Shown: in pieces, positions 29,701-53,338 of the stretch | Numbering within the stretch: position 1 is the first letter of the stretch | Layout of the letters: each line of letters begins with the position of its first letter | Assembly: GCF_963422355.1 (NCBI RefSeq) | Contig: NC_085095.1 | Span: 965,957-1,029,956 of the forward strand | Length of the DNA stretch: 64,000 nucleotides | Direction of reading: 5' to 3' | From: Corticium candelabrum | Taxonomy: Eukaryota > Porifera > Homoscleromorpha > Homosclerophorida > Plakinidae | The notes under the pieces: generated by a model | What the model was told of the DNA's origin: nothing | Databases searched by the model: none | The model's input: the letters and a program-made list of their open reading frames with translations, nothing else | Translations under genes and position numbers: made by a program

Positions 29701-32700
29701 ATAATATGAGTGCAGACAATCTAGCTCTTGAAGTACCTTCTCGACCATTGTTTATAGGTGAGACTTTTGAAGTTAAGGTGTATGGCTTCACACCATACAA
29801 AGTTAAGACCACAGATTTCAAGATACAGGTTGACTCTGGGAATTTGAAAATTAGCAATATTTTAGCTGTTGATCTCAGCTGCACGCAAACTGCTAAAACC
29901 AATGAGATCAGCGTCTCTTGCAGCTTACCTGCTGCAGTGACTCCTCCTACTACACAGCGGACTACACCAGAATATCTCCTCTCTGTTAGAGTGACAGTAA
30001 ATGGTGGAAATGATGAAACAGTGACTGTCACTGGAACTGGTTTGAGTCTGTCCGATACTACTAAGGATACCATCTTTACGGATGTCAACAAAGCGTTTGA
30101 ACACGTTGATCGTTATGGACATCATAAGGGATCTCCAGCATTTGCTAGAGTCAAAATTGGACCCAATCCAGCACCACTTGTGGGTATTCTACCTTATACA
30201 GAAAGATCAGAGTTGGTCAATACTCCAGCTATCAACTCAATCAAAGTAGAAAGTCCCATTACTGTGAGTGGGGTTTATAGAGACTACTTGTTGACAGGCC
30301 ATGTGACAGGAATTCAAGGCATTAAAGACTTGAAGTCTAGTCTGATATGCAGTGTCATCAATAACAATATTGTCAACGTTGAGTCAGATTGTTCGTCAGC
30401 ATATCTCGATGGCAATCAGGCAAATGCAGGCGAAACTCAAGTGAGAGTGTCGTACGCTCCATTGAACCTTACTCAGCCTCTCAGTTATCGAGTGTGGGCC
30501 CCTCGTCTACCTCTGACTTTGTCAGTGTCTGATGCAACACTTTCTCCTGTCACATTGTGGCTAAAACCTCCATTATGTAACTCTACTCGATTCCAACAAG
30601 CTCGTATTAACGTTGAGGCAGCCTTTACAGATGGTTTAGGTCAGTCTATTTCAGTTCATGTCAAAGACAAAATCGGAGACAGTCAGTTTGTCAGCAGCAA
30701 CCCAGCTGTTGCTGTTATCAACAAGGGTTTTGTGGAAGGTGTCAGTCCAGGTGATGTGAGTATTTCTGTTCAACGCGGAAACTCCGTTTTAGGCACAGTT
30801 TCTCTAACTGTTGATGCTACTCCTGTTCAAGTGTCAGGCTTGAATGCTTTTGTCTTTGCTAGTTTGAGTCTGATCATTCAACCCTCAACTACCATTTCAT
30901 CTTCAGCTCAGCCATCTGCTTTAGTCACTATTGATCAGCAATTTTACCAAGAAAACCAGGCTGTACATGTGGCAGCCCATGCTGTGTTTTCTGATGGAGC
31001 TCAACTGGAAATCAAGGCAGCTGATGGCCTGTATGTAAACTCTACAAACGTTGATGTGGTACAGCCAATAGGCCAGGATCAATTGAGATCCTATAGCAAT
31101 GGTGAGGGTTATCTGGTACCAACTTACTGGTGGCCGACAGAATGTAGAAATGTTGGTCAACATCAGCAAGTTCTAAGCAGCACTGTGGGGTATGTTAAAG
31201 TCGATATTCCTCCACCTACCGACGTCATTGTTACTGTTGGTTCTGGTCGGGTGTTTGAGGCAAATAGTGATCTTGGTAATTTGCCTTTTACCATATCAGG
31301 GCTTTCGTCATACATTGATGTGACGGTACAGCTAAAATTTACGACATATTCTCAGAACTTGACAACTGATTCAAGAACAATCTATAACTTGTCTCTCTCG
31401 AATGATTTGTTCTTTCTTGATTCTAGTAATGGCCGCCGTCGATTGACTGCTAATTCTAACGGTAAAACCGGAAACGGATTTTTGGTAGTTCAGTTCAAAC
31501 ATGTGGCTATCACAAAGAAAGTTCGACTGACAGTGGTGGATATTGATGATTTGATAATTCGTGTTCGTCCATATCCTACATTTCCTGGATTTTCAGGATC
31601 TCCCAGTTCGTCTATTATTGATGAAGTTAGCCTAGACTATATTGCAGGCACTGGCATTCGACAGAAAGCTCAACTGTTTACTCATGCAGCTCTAACGGAC
31701 AGAGAAACCTTTATTGATATTTCTCAGTCTGCAACTTATAGTATCAGTGATAGCAGCACAGGAGTAACAACTACAGTCGTCACACTTAACCAGAACAATC
31801 TTGTTTTGACTCCTTCGCTCAAGCTTCAAGATGCAAGAGATGTTAACGTGAATGTAGCATTTTACTCACACAATTCAAGTAAGACAGTTGTGGTGACTGT
31901 CAGCAATAAGACTGTCACAGTAGATCGGGTTGATACTCTACAGTTTGAGAATAGCGTCTACAACAGTGGCACACTTTTTGGTGAAGTAGGAACATCTACT
32001 CAACTAGATGTTGATGTTACTTTGTCTGATCAAACTCGATTATTGTCAGTATTTCATGCAGGCACGTACGCAGGGCTCGTGACTATTGGGAGTGATTATC
32101 CAGCAGCTATAAATGTGTCGAGGAACGGTTTAGCCACTCTGCAAGGCAACCATTACAAGCACGTTATATTGACAGCATCTGCAGTATATGGCAACTCAAG
32201 TGCTATACCCATTACACGCAGTGTTGCAGCTAATTTGGATCCTGCAAAGGGAGATATGGATGTCGGGAAGAAAAGGGGAATTCCCGTGTCAGCTGTTAGT
32301 TCTGTGGGCTCTTCGTTTAGTGTTGATGTTTGGGTGAATACTGGAGCGATAAAACTTGGTGCTCTTGAACTTGCTATTTATATTGATGACTCGGTACTTC
32401 AGGCCACCAAAGTTGACAATTTCCGGGATGGTGCGTTTGTTGCTCGAATAAATGATCCACCATCAAAAGTTTCATTTGGTGGAAGTGCTACTGCAACTGG
32501 TGGAAGTACAGTGAATATAATCCGAGTAGCCACAGTTGAGTTTAGGGTGCTCAAAGCTGCAGTAACGTATCTTCGAGGTAAAGTAGTAACTATTGGAGAG
32601 CAAGGTACAACTAACAATGTAGCCAGCGTGGACTTGTCTGTTGCTGGTGATGTTAAAGTGGCTGTAGGTGGAGCAACAAGGAGGCGGCGTGACAGTGTTT

Positions 32701-35700
32701 GGTCAGATATTATTTCCACTTCTCATCATCGGCAAGAACGAGCAGTCTGTAGTAGAGGAGATGCTAATGCAGATGGAGTGTTTGACACATTTGATATTGA
32801 TCAAGCTCTCATTTATGTTTCAAGACGAAACAGTGATCCTAATCTGGTAAGTGGTTACACTGATGATCAAGAGCGTGAGCTTGATGCCAACTTGGATGGA
32901 TTTATAGACTCGAATGACGCATACTTTTTGACTCAGGCGTACTTTGGTCTTATTAGGTTTCTTACAAATATAACTGTGGTACCTGTAAGTGCAACCAATG
33001 ACAACTGTACGTTGACAATAATTGTGACGATGGAAGGAAGAGGATGTGTTCCTGCTAGTGATGCTCAAACATTGCCTTTTATCCTTGTATCACACCACGA
33101 TCAAAAGATGTCGGCAGAATGGTCGCAATCTCAACTTCAAGTGGGTTACAAGTCTGTGCAAATTCCTGCTTCAACTCTTCAGGTACCCAACATTCCGTAT
33201 GGTGGATTCTGGGAATTACAACCGGAAGGTGGAACTGGAAGGTTTCGTGCTGAAGTGAAAACGCCCATTTCTTCAAAAGGTATTGGTCTGAACTTAGTTC
33301 AATATACTGTCAATCAATTGAAGGAAACGGACGTGTCAAGATTAAAGGCTATGGTGGCGGATGTGAGTAGGACTCCTTTTGACTATAGTGCAGTGCAAGG
33401 AGTCACTCTAACTTCAACTCGACTGCAAGGTGTTGCAGCAGTGAATGTTCCTGTTGGAGCAACGGGATACAATCCACTGTTGACTTTTGATAACACTCTT
33501 AGATCTGATTTTTGTGAGTTTGCAAATGTGCGTTACAATCGTTCTGTTTACTCCATTTATGTCTTAGAGGACACACCAATTGGTACTGTTGTAACAAACT
33601 TGTCAAAATTCATTGAAAATCCATCATTTCCTCCTGGTCTGGAGACTTACAAAATTGTTGCAGGGAACACAAACGGAGACTTTGATATACCAGATTTGGC
33701 ATCAGGAGAGGTTGTAATCAACAACACACTGAATCGGGAAAGCACTCAGATATACTCTTTGGTGATTCTTGTTGAGTTTGGACAAGTTTTCAGCACTAAT
33801 GCCACCATAAGAATTGATGTTGTTGATGTGAATGACAACTATCCAGTCTTTGACCAACTTCGTTATGAAGTCAGTTTACGTGAAGATAAGCAGAATGGAT
33901 CGGAGGTTGTAGTTGTGTTTGCCAGCGATGCGGACACTAGCTCTTATGCTGACATAGTCTACAGCATTACAGCAGGTGATCCCAATAATCAGTTTTCTAT
34001 CAATGACCCAAGCAGTGGTGTAGTTACATTGGCTAAGAGAGTTGATCGAGAAACAGTTCCTTCATATGTTCTTAATGTTACTGCAGCTGATCAGAAAGGA
34101 GCTGGACTTTCTACAGATGTTAAAGTTTATGTCACTTTGGTTGATGTTAATGATAACGATCCACGTTTTACTCAGTCGCAATACTCAGTGCAGATCCCAG
34201 AGGATGCACCACCGGGAACACAGGTGCCAGCTGGTGAACTGGTAATAACAGATCGAGACATAGGGGTAAATGGAATTATTGGAAACTTTACTCTAGTTGG
34301 GGGATATGGGAAGTTTCGTGTTGACAAGAGCGAGAATTCCAATGTAACTGGTGTACTCGTTGTTAACAGTAAACTTGATCGTGAAACAACAGACTTCTAT
34401 GTTCTTACTGTAGTGGTTAGTGATGGAGGATCTCCAGCCAGAAGTGCTAATACTAACATCAGGATTAGCATCACAGACAAGAACGACAATAAACCAGTAT
34501 TCAGCCAGTCAAATTACAAGTTTTCAATAGAAAGGGATTTACTTGGGTTAACTATCGTTGGTCAAGTGATAGCTACGGATGCCGACATTGGTTTGAACTC
34601 AGACATCTACTATAGTGTAGAGTCAGCATCTGCTTATGGCATTTTCACTCTTAATTCAGCAACAGGTGAGATAACAACTAGAAGTGACATTGAACTACTC
34701 TCAGAGATCAGCTATAAGTTGATTGTGAATGTCAGTGACAGAGGCATAGATCCAGAACCGTTAAGTAACAGAGTTGATGTTACAATCATCATTGTTGAAC
34801 CTCAGATTATAAATTTGGAGGCGACAGACAATGGGTTCATGCTCAGTCAAGTTGAAAGGGCATCCAAAAAGCGATATGAACAACAGTATGGATTTTACCT
34901 TCAGCGACCTGTCAAGAGCAGAGGAACTGTATCAGGAAGCTTTGGTTCAATCACAGCCGTAGACTCCGGAGACTTGGTTGCTGAATCAGCAACCGAAACT
35001 CCATTAAAGCTGTATTGCAAACTACTCCAAAGTGTTGTGTATCAAGAGCAGGCATCTGTCACCGCTGTCATTTATGGTCATGACTCTGGTCTGTCTTCTC
35101 TCATTAATCCAGTCCAGGTGCAGCTGTTGATAGAACCATCAGACCAGCTAAAGTCTCAAGCTTCAAGCACACTCAGCAGTTTTTGTACTTTGAATGCTCA
35201 ATTTGGCTACTGCACCGTCATGGTAAATCAGCTTCCAGAAGAATGGTTTAATCCGAGCTTGGGTCAAAATGATCCTCAAATCCACGTTGTTGTCAAATTC
35301 GGTTTCAGTTCTCAAACAGCTGATTTGATGTCTACGTGTGGTCGTGTTCAAGTCGTACCACAGCAAGACTGGGAGAAGAAACTTGTGGCAGATCTCATGC
35401 TTGTCATTCCATCTCGGACATTTTTTCCAGGCGACCAGGTGTCAATAGATGTTTTTGCTGGAGCTCCAAGTGGCACTGCTAAGTTTATAGACGGCATCAT
35501 TACTACTCCCTATCCTGAACTACTGAATTCTATCACTATCACATATGCTGCTGATTGGACTGATTGGTTGAGTGAAAGTAAGTTAAACTATGAATGTTGT
35601 TTTGTTTAATACAATTAATCGTTATTAAATTGTTAGCACCGACAGATAACCGTCCTACTACCATTCTCCAAATTCAGAAACAGCTCACTGAGGCTGGAGT

Positions 35701-38700
35701 TGAGAAACACGAACTAGGCTCACCTCAAAAGGTGTGCACAATTAAAATTAGATTTGGTGACATCAGTGCACAACAAGCGAACATCACATTGGCTGGTGTT
35801 TTGTATAGGTAGGGTTACTTGCTAAGTTTGATGAAATTATTGTTGGTATTTGAACTATTTTATCTGTATAGTCTGGTAGATTCACAAACGAATCTTCGCA
35901 ATCTTGACAACCAAAAGATCTCGTCATCAGATCGTTATGGTACTGGGCACAGTAGAGATGGCAAGGTAAGTGCTTTTTGCTGTTATAGTGAACACTAATT
36001 TTTACCGTTGGTTTTGCCTCAAAAGGTGTATTTTGAAAAAGATCGAACATTGTATTACATTGCTGCTGTTTCTCAAGGAGAAATGATCAATACTGCTGTT
36101 TTGGATGGAGTGCGATTGAGTGCAAAGATTACAGTCTGGGGTTTCCATACAAATCTAGCTTTTGAATCAAATCCAGCAGATGTCACTAGTTACAATCCTC
36201 CAGTTGTCGAATCTGGTCTGCACTGTGCCAGCGATCGTTCAACACAACTGCAAGCGAAAGGTATGTCCATTTACCAATTAACTAATTAACTTGTATTTTA
36301 TATTGTTGCGTTATGTGCTAGCTGATTGTACTAGTGTATACTTGAATGGGACTGAAACTAGTGGATCAGAAAGTGTTGCGGTTTTTGTGAGATTGGCTGG
36401 CACTTCAATTGTTGTCGCCAACTTTACTGTGCGTGTGTGGTACCCGGACATTCCTCTTACTCTCTGGTTAAATGACAATACATTGAATCGTATCAATGGA
36501 TGGCTTACTGGCTCAAACTGTCAATCGCCTTCGTATCAGGTTGCCAGATTCAAAGTCTATGCTAAGTTCCGTTCTTCTGCCAACTCGCCTTGGTTTAATG
36601 CTGATGTCACTCAGTATGTTGAGGTGGGTATACGATGAGGTTGAGTCATGCAATTTCTGTGTTGTAATACTTCTTGCTTTGTAGAAACGAATTGAAAGTG
36701 AAAATCAAAATATTGGAAGAATAATCGATGGCTTGTTGGTTGCTCAATCTCAACAATCAAGCAGCAATTTGATTGTAACAAACTCGTATGGTCGCAGACT
36801 TGCTACGGAATCGTTTATAGTTACTTCAACGCCTGTTGATATTGTGGAATTAGATGTCAAAGTGAAATCCAGTGTAACTCTGAGTATAGAGCATTCTTCG
36901 CCGGTAGAAAGGTTTTCAAACCAAACCGTCACCTTGCAAGTCGAAGACAAACTGTCGAGGAAGGGAGAACTGGCAGACATAACGATATCAGCTACTTTTA
37001 CAGATGGCACTCGAATGCTACTTGTTATACCAAATCGTGACATTACTCTAACATCCCACAATACAAGTGTTGCTACACTGGAGAACAACTATGTAATTGC
37101 TGTGAATGAAGGATTTACTGAAATCGGTGCTAATTGGACTGCATGTGGACAAACCATAGCATTGGGATCAACGGTAGTACAATTTGAGAAGAAGCAAGTG
37201 CCATGTTTCAAGGAGGCAATCTATAGAATTGAGCTGCTTGAGAATGTTCCTGTGGGTAAAATTCTCCAACTTGAGATCGATGTCAACCTCGATGATGTGG
37301 AAGATGCTGGTATTGAGTTTGAGCCCCTTTTGGTGTCAGAGAATCTTCAATTTAATGTTGATAGAACGACAGGTTTGGTCACGACTGTTCAAACATTGGA
37401 TCGAGAGACTGAGACAGCGTATGAGCTCAGGGTGAGAGTCACAGATAAGGCTCAGCGTGAAGCTCTTCGCAAGCTGAATACGAATGAGAATACATCTACT
37501 AGTGGTGATGGTGCATTTCTCGGTTCCACAGTGACTGAGTGTGTGGCTACTATTTTTATTACTGTTTCTGATGTCAATGATAATTCTCCAGAATGCTCGC
37601 CTGTGGAAGTTCCTCAAATCAGTCAACTTGAGAAGGTCGGCTTTCAAGTTGCTGTTGCTCAGGCTCGTGACATCGATGAAGGCACAAACGCTGCTCTCAC
37701 TTACACAATTGTTGATGGGGATCCAAATGAGAGATTTCGCATTCATTCTACTTCTGGTGTAATTGTAATTGCCAACAACTTGTCAACCGATTTAACTCAG
37801 TATGCATTACAAGTTGAGGCCAGAGATGGTGGCAACAAGGTTGACACTTGTTTTGTAACTGTCACCACATACAGTCCAAGCTGGCAGGTGTGTGTACCAG
37901 CTGTTGGTATTTCGGAGACTCGATTTGGTGACATCAAGTCTGACTTTGAAAAGAGAATGGGAGAAATTTATGATCTTGATATTTTCATTACTCAATATAG
38001 TGAGGAACAGGGAGACTCTGGCGAAACCAGGTGATTCAATCTCTCAGTTTGTAAATGTTTATTTTATTGATATTGTTTGTGTGACAAGGTTGAAGATATG
38101 TTTCTATGGGTATCGTAAAGATGACACCCGCCTGTCACCAATTGATCTTCTTGGAAGGATCATTGACAGAGGAGATCAACTCAGGAGTTTAGCAGCTACA
38201 GAATTCAACTTTCCATTGAATGTGGCTGTGCGACTGCTGTTTCTGATTTTATTGAAATTTTAGGCTCAAGAATTTTGTGTTTGTTGTTAGGAAGCCGATG
38301 TGTTTGATCCACTCACTAAACTAGATCCAAGTACAGGTGACTCTTCATTTCCTCTTTGGGTGATCATTGTACTGGTTGTTGTTATCATCATTGGTGTTCC
38401 ACTTATTCTAATTGTCATTCGATATCGTCACAAGTATGTAGTCTCTCTATTTGACGTCTTGAGTTCAGTTCTCACACTGACGTATCTGTTTCATTAGATC
38501 TCACGTTGCTAAACAACAGAGAAGACTCAATCAGGAATCAGAAAGAATTGGACTACGAGACCTCGATAGCTTAGATGCACCAGTTTGTGGTAAGTCAAAC
38601 AATTTTAGTCTGTCCTTGTCTTTTCTATAAAGACATGTATATGTATCTACTTGTTAAATTAATAAATATTAGGATTATTTACATTAAGTTTGTATTAACA

Positions 38701-39240
38701 GATGATAACATTGTAAGTGGTGGTGTGTTTGATCCTGAATTGGGAGAGGCTCGAACCTTCAAAACAACAACACATGAAGAGATGATAGCCACCGGTGAGG
38801 ATAACCTACAACGTCGTATCAAGACAATTACAGAAGACACCGGGATCCTTGGAAAACATGAAGAAGGCCTGGAACTAGAGCCAAAGACAATGCCTAGAAA
38901 GTTGGGTCGTCGTGACTGGGACGTGCAGCCAGACAATCCACTTTATGCTTCCCAGGAATATCTCAGCGACTTCAACAACCCTTTGTATGACTCGGCTTCA
39001 CCATCTCAAGTTCAAGTAGTAAAAGACAAAGATACCGAGGAAGAGGTGGAGATGGACGATTATGCTCCTCTGGTAAAACACGAGGTAGAACCACCGAGTG
39101 GTCGGCCAACAGGTCGGCAGAGAACTGTGCTGGTTGGAAAGCGAGAGTCTAGTGCAGATGAGATGGCATTTGCAAAGGAAAACTTTCTTGATTACTTGAG
39201 TGGAGACACAGGCGGTGATGAGAAGGACACAGCAATGTGA
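2637..39240 (+). CDS. Giant coherin-like transmembrane cadherin with TMEM132/cohesin-dockerin modules, 17 exons, 11,650 aa
   Basis: Exons read from splice sites and phases: 2637-2703, 2788-2876, 3142-3190, 3257-3372, 3791-3986, 4051-4291, 4344-5460, 5556-35577, 35637-35808, 35872-35965, 36026-36260, 36322-36623, 36685-38030, 38089-38221, 38291-38433, 38498-38589, 38702-39240. They sum to 34,953 nt, a multiple of three, ending in TGA. The start was chosen because ATG at 2637 opens a signal peptide (charged FRR then a Leu/Val core) ahead of a GT donor. About 57 EC repeats follow, with PEN/VxEN, LDRE, ATD and DxNDNxPxF calcium motifs. Four TMEM132-like modules (A-D) interrupt the array. A transmembrane helix and a roughly 210-residue tail end the protein. 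Role (inference from family): calcium-dependent surface adhesion. Cohesin-domain cadherins are called coherins. The 38221 donor (AAT before GTGGCT) is the least certain junction. Confidence 0.9.
2788..17178 (+). other. EC repeats 1-41 of the giant cadherin
   Basis: I count 41 cadherin repeats before the first inserted module, using the terminal DxNDxxPxF linker and the mid-repeat LDRE and ATD motifs. EC1 is diverged. EC6 spans the junction of exons 7 and 8. Several linkers are degenerate (for example EC7 DRNNHIPYF, EC29 NAFDHYPIF, EC40 DVNMLTP) and EC41 ends without the DxNDN motif, directly before module A. Most repeats carry NxT/S sequons. Repeat count may be off by one or two. Confidence 0.85.
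9945..10109 (+). repeat. Coding minisatellite (15-bp unit, Gly-Ser-Thr-Ala-Glu) inside EC20
   Basis: A 15-bp unit repeats about ten times in frame, encoding GSTAE variants that drift to GSTSE, GSTPV and GSTPE at the 3' side. It interrupts EC20 of the giant cadherin between TYSFVLE and the FQINSTTG segment, so it is a flexible Ser/Thr/Glu loop on an EC fold, likely O-glycosylated. Confidence 0.9.
17179..21474 (+). other. Module A: TMEM132-like region, second cohesin-like domain, furin sites, dockerin-like loops
   Basis: Order read from the protein: TMEM132 N-terminal-like segment with LPDEWF (17179-17700); cohesin-like domain starting VYPNKQFQVKLEGFANY (about 17718-18080); bacterial-Ig-like domains with LLNTAYL, the C...VVKVETDC...FLDG block and VWIPSQVTIRFEDNTLSPV before a GW motif (18150-19200). 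More BIG-like repeats carry DVTTDSRT (to about 20100). A second cohesin-like domain begins GDVDLGEKEGPP with IPVHLNIKGKVLGAVDITV (20135-20570). Then come RKRR and RTRR basic sites (20580-20645) and dockerin-like loops DANGDCIFDINDV and DADLNGDIDLEDA (20668-20930). A post-dockerin domain ends GQGYNPLKSFD. The VW.P...L..W blocks are TMEM132 family hallmarks. Domain assignments are from pattern recognition. Confidence 0.75.
21475..23835 (+). other. EC repeats 42-48 of the giant cadherin
   Basis: Seven cadherin repeats lie between modules A and B, with linkers such as VNDNTPAF, TNDNPPIF, ENDHTPYF, YNDNAPTF and RNDNYPSF. EC47 ends RDVNINAPVF and EC48 ends VVVGEYIPTLF, matching the pattern of EC40/EC41 before module A. 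Confidence 0.85.
23836..28197 (+). other. Module B: TMEM132-like region, second cohesin-like domain, dockerin-like loops
   Basis: Same order as module A: LPKSWF segment; cohesin-like domain from LFPGQVFDVNVYANARY (about 24420-24780); GLFPYSDYSELINLAVL with C...ILKVERDC...YFDG; the NVRISVSDTELSIVNNW block; BIG-like repeats including DVTVDPRT. The second cohesin-like domain begins GDVDLGKSDGVA (26912-27330), and dockerin-like loops are DSNGDCVFDILDV and DANEDGVIDWDDV (27415-27680). The post-dockerin domain ends SSGFNPLLSF. Unlike A and C there is no polybasic site between cohesin-like domain and dockerin; a Pro/Ser-rich linker is there instead. Confidence 0.75.
28198..29155 (+). other. EC repeats 49-51 of the giant cadherin
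   Basis: Three repeats. EC49 ends in a canonical DINDNDPVF, EC50 in a degraded PFNDHTPIC, and EC51 in LEPSTFDFS with no calcium linker before module C. Confidence 0.85.
29156..33512 (+). other. Module C: TMEM132-like region, second cohesin-like domain, polybasic site, dockerin-like loops
   Basis: Contains IPDSWF; a cohesin-like domain from LFIGETFEVKVYGFTPY (about 29745-30070); GILPYTERSELVNTPAI; C...IVNVESDC...YLDG; VWAPRLPLTLSVSDATL (closest visible match to the TMEM132 signature); and BIG-like repeats with NLTTDSRT. The second cohesin-like domain starts GDMDVGKKRGIP (32245-32660). An RRRR site (about 32680-32692) precedes dockerin-like loops DANADGVFDTFDID and DANLDGFIDSNDA (32745-32960). 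The post-dockerin domain ends TGYNPLLTFD. Confidence 0.75.
33513..34800 (+). other. EC repeats 52-55 of the giant cadherin
   Basis: Four repeats with linkers VNDNYPVF, VNDNDPRF and KNDNKPVF. EC55 ends IIVEPQIINLE without a calcium linker, directly before module D. Confidence 0.85.
34801..37200 (+). other. Module D: shorter TMEM132-like module, intron-containing, no second cohesin or dockerin
   Basis: Begins at the 3' end of the giant exon (LPEEWF; cohesin-like domain from FFPGDQVSIDVFAG) and continues through exons 9-13. It has MINTAVLDG, C...VYLNG, VWYPDIPLTLWLNDNTL before a GW motif, and one or two BIG-like repeats ending near VQFEKKQV. It lacks the second cohesin-like domain, the dockerin-like loops and the post-dockerin domain of A-C. 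It is the only module interrupted by introns, several at module-internal positions. Confidence 0.75.
37201..37890 (+). other. EC repeats 56-57, membrane-proximal
   Basis: EC56 (CFKEAIYRIELLENVPVG...) ends VSDVNDNSPEC. EC57 carries GDPNERFRIHSTSG and ends VTTYSPSWQV without a linker. A short non-EC juxtamembrane region (exons 13-15) follows. Confidence 0.8.
38342..39240 (+). other. Transmembrane helix and cytoplasmic tail of the giant cadherin
   Basis: Exon 15 encodes a Val/Ile/Leu-rich helix (LWVIIVLVVVIIIGVPLILI) followed by the basic stop-transfer RYRHK. The tail (exons 16-17) has DNPLYAS and NNPLYDS, two NPxY-type PTB-binding motifs about 20 residues apart, an acidic EEEVEMDDYAPL stretch, and ends DTAM, a possible class I PDZ ligand. 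I see no clear classical-cadherin beta-catenin-binding segment. Confidence 0.85.
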
Positions 39241-39965
39241 TAACCTTTGACTTCTTAGATTATCAATATGTAGTTTCTAGTATTGCTACCATATATGCTT
39301 AGCTGTAGCAGGTAGGTCTTTGTATCCTTTTGCACGTTTTAGTCTTTATGTTGTGTTTGCAGAGTAGCGCTGACATTTTTAGATAAATATATTACTCAAT
39401 CAATTTACATTGTGATTGGATAGCGTCAAGCACAAATCAGCGCACACGCACGGACAGGTCACTGTACGTTGAATCTAATGTCCTGGATGACTAACAGACG
39501 CCCATGAGTCTTGCTACTCAACAGGCCAGGCAAGATGCAATTCTTTTCGAGTCTCTCTAGCACGATTACTGGTACAATTGAATCACAGCTAAGCTTCACT
39601 CCAAGCTTGCCGGGCTACATCAGTAATGTATTTCAACTCACACTGACTACTGACTGTAAAAATTTCACAACTTCACCAGTTTGTTAATTTTGGGAAAACA
39701 AATTGACAAACTAGTCAAACAAGCACAGAGAAGTGAACATGTGTGAGAAAGTGGAGACTTGATGTCCATTTTGTGACTAACAAGCCCTATATATGCTCAC
39801 ACAAACTTAGACTGCTGACAAGAGTCAGCCATCAGACTCTATCGCGCTGAAGCATACGACACGCTACAAAGATTCACAATAATTGAAATATTACAACTGC
39901 AGACCTACATAGCAGAGCTACACGGTCACCAGATAAAAGAAACAATCGTATAGCTCCGCTTCTCA
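39241..39965. other. Convergent intergenic region between the cadherin and DNAJB11 3' ends
   Basis: AT-rich 3' UTR-like sequence. No canonical AATAAA is seen just after the cadherin stop; the variant GATAAATAT at about 39381 is the nearest candidate. No gene recognised. Confidence 0.5.
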
Positions 39966-49983
<10,018 letters not shown>

Positions 49984-50059
49984 GTCACATAAGTCTATGT
50001 GTACATACGGGCCTATGGTTGCACTCCCGTATAATGGAATGACGTCGGTTTGACGTAAT
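49984..50059. promoter_or_regulatory. 76-bp shared region between divergent DNAJB11 and BIR-gene start codons, with two CRE-like sites
   Basis: The two start codons point away from each other with only 76 bp between. TGACGTCG (50040-50047) and TGACGTAA (50051-50058) are ATF/CREB-type motifs. DNAJB11 orthologues are induced by the unfolded-protein response through ATF/XBP1-type factors. Use of these sites here is an inference. Confidence 0.55.
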
Positions 50060-53338
<3,279 letters not shown>

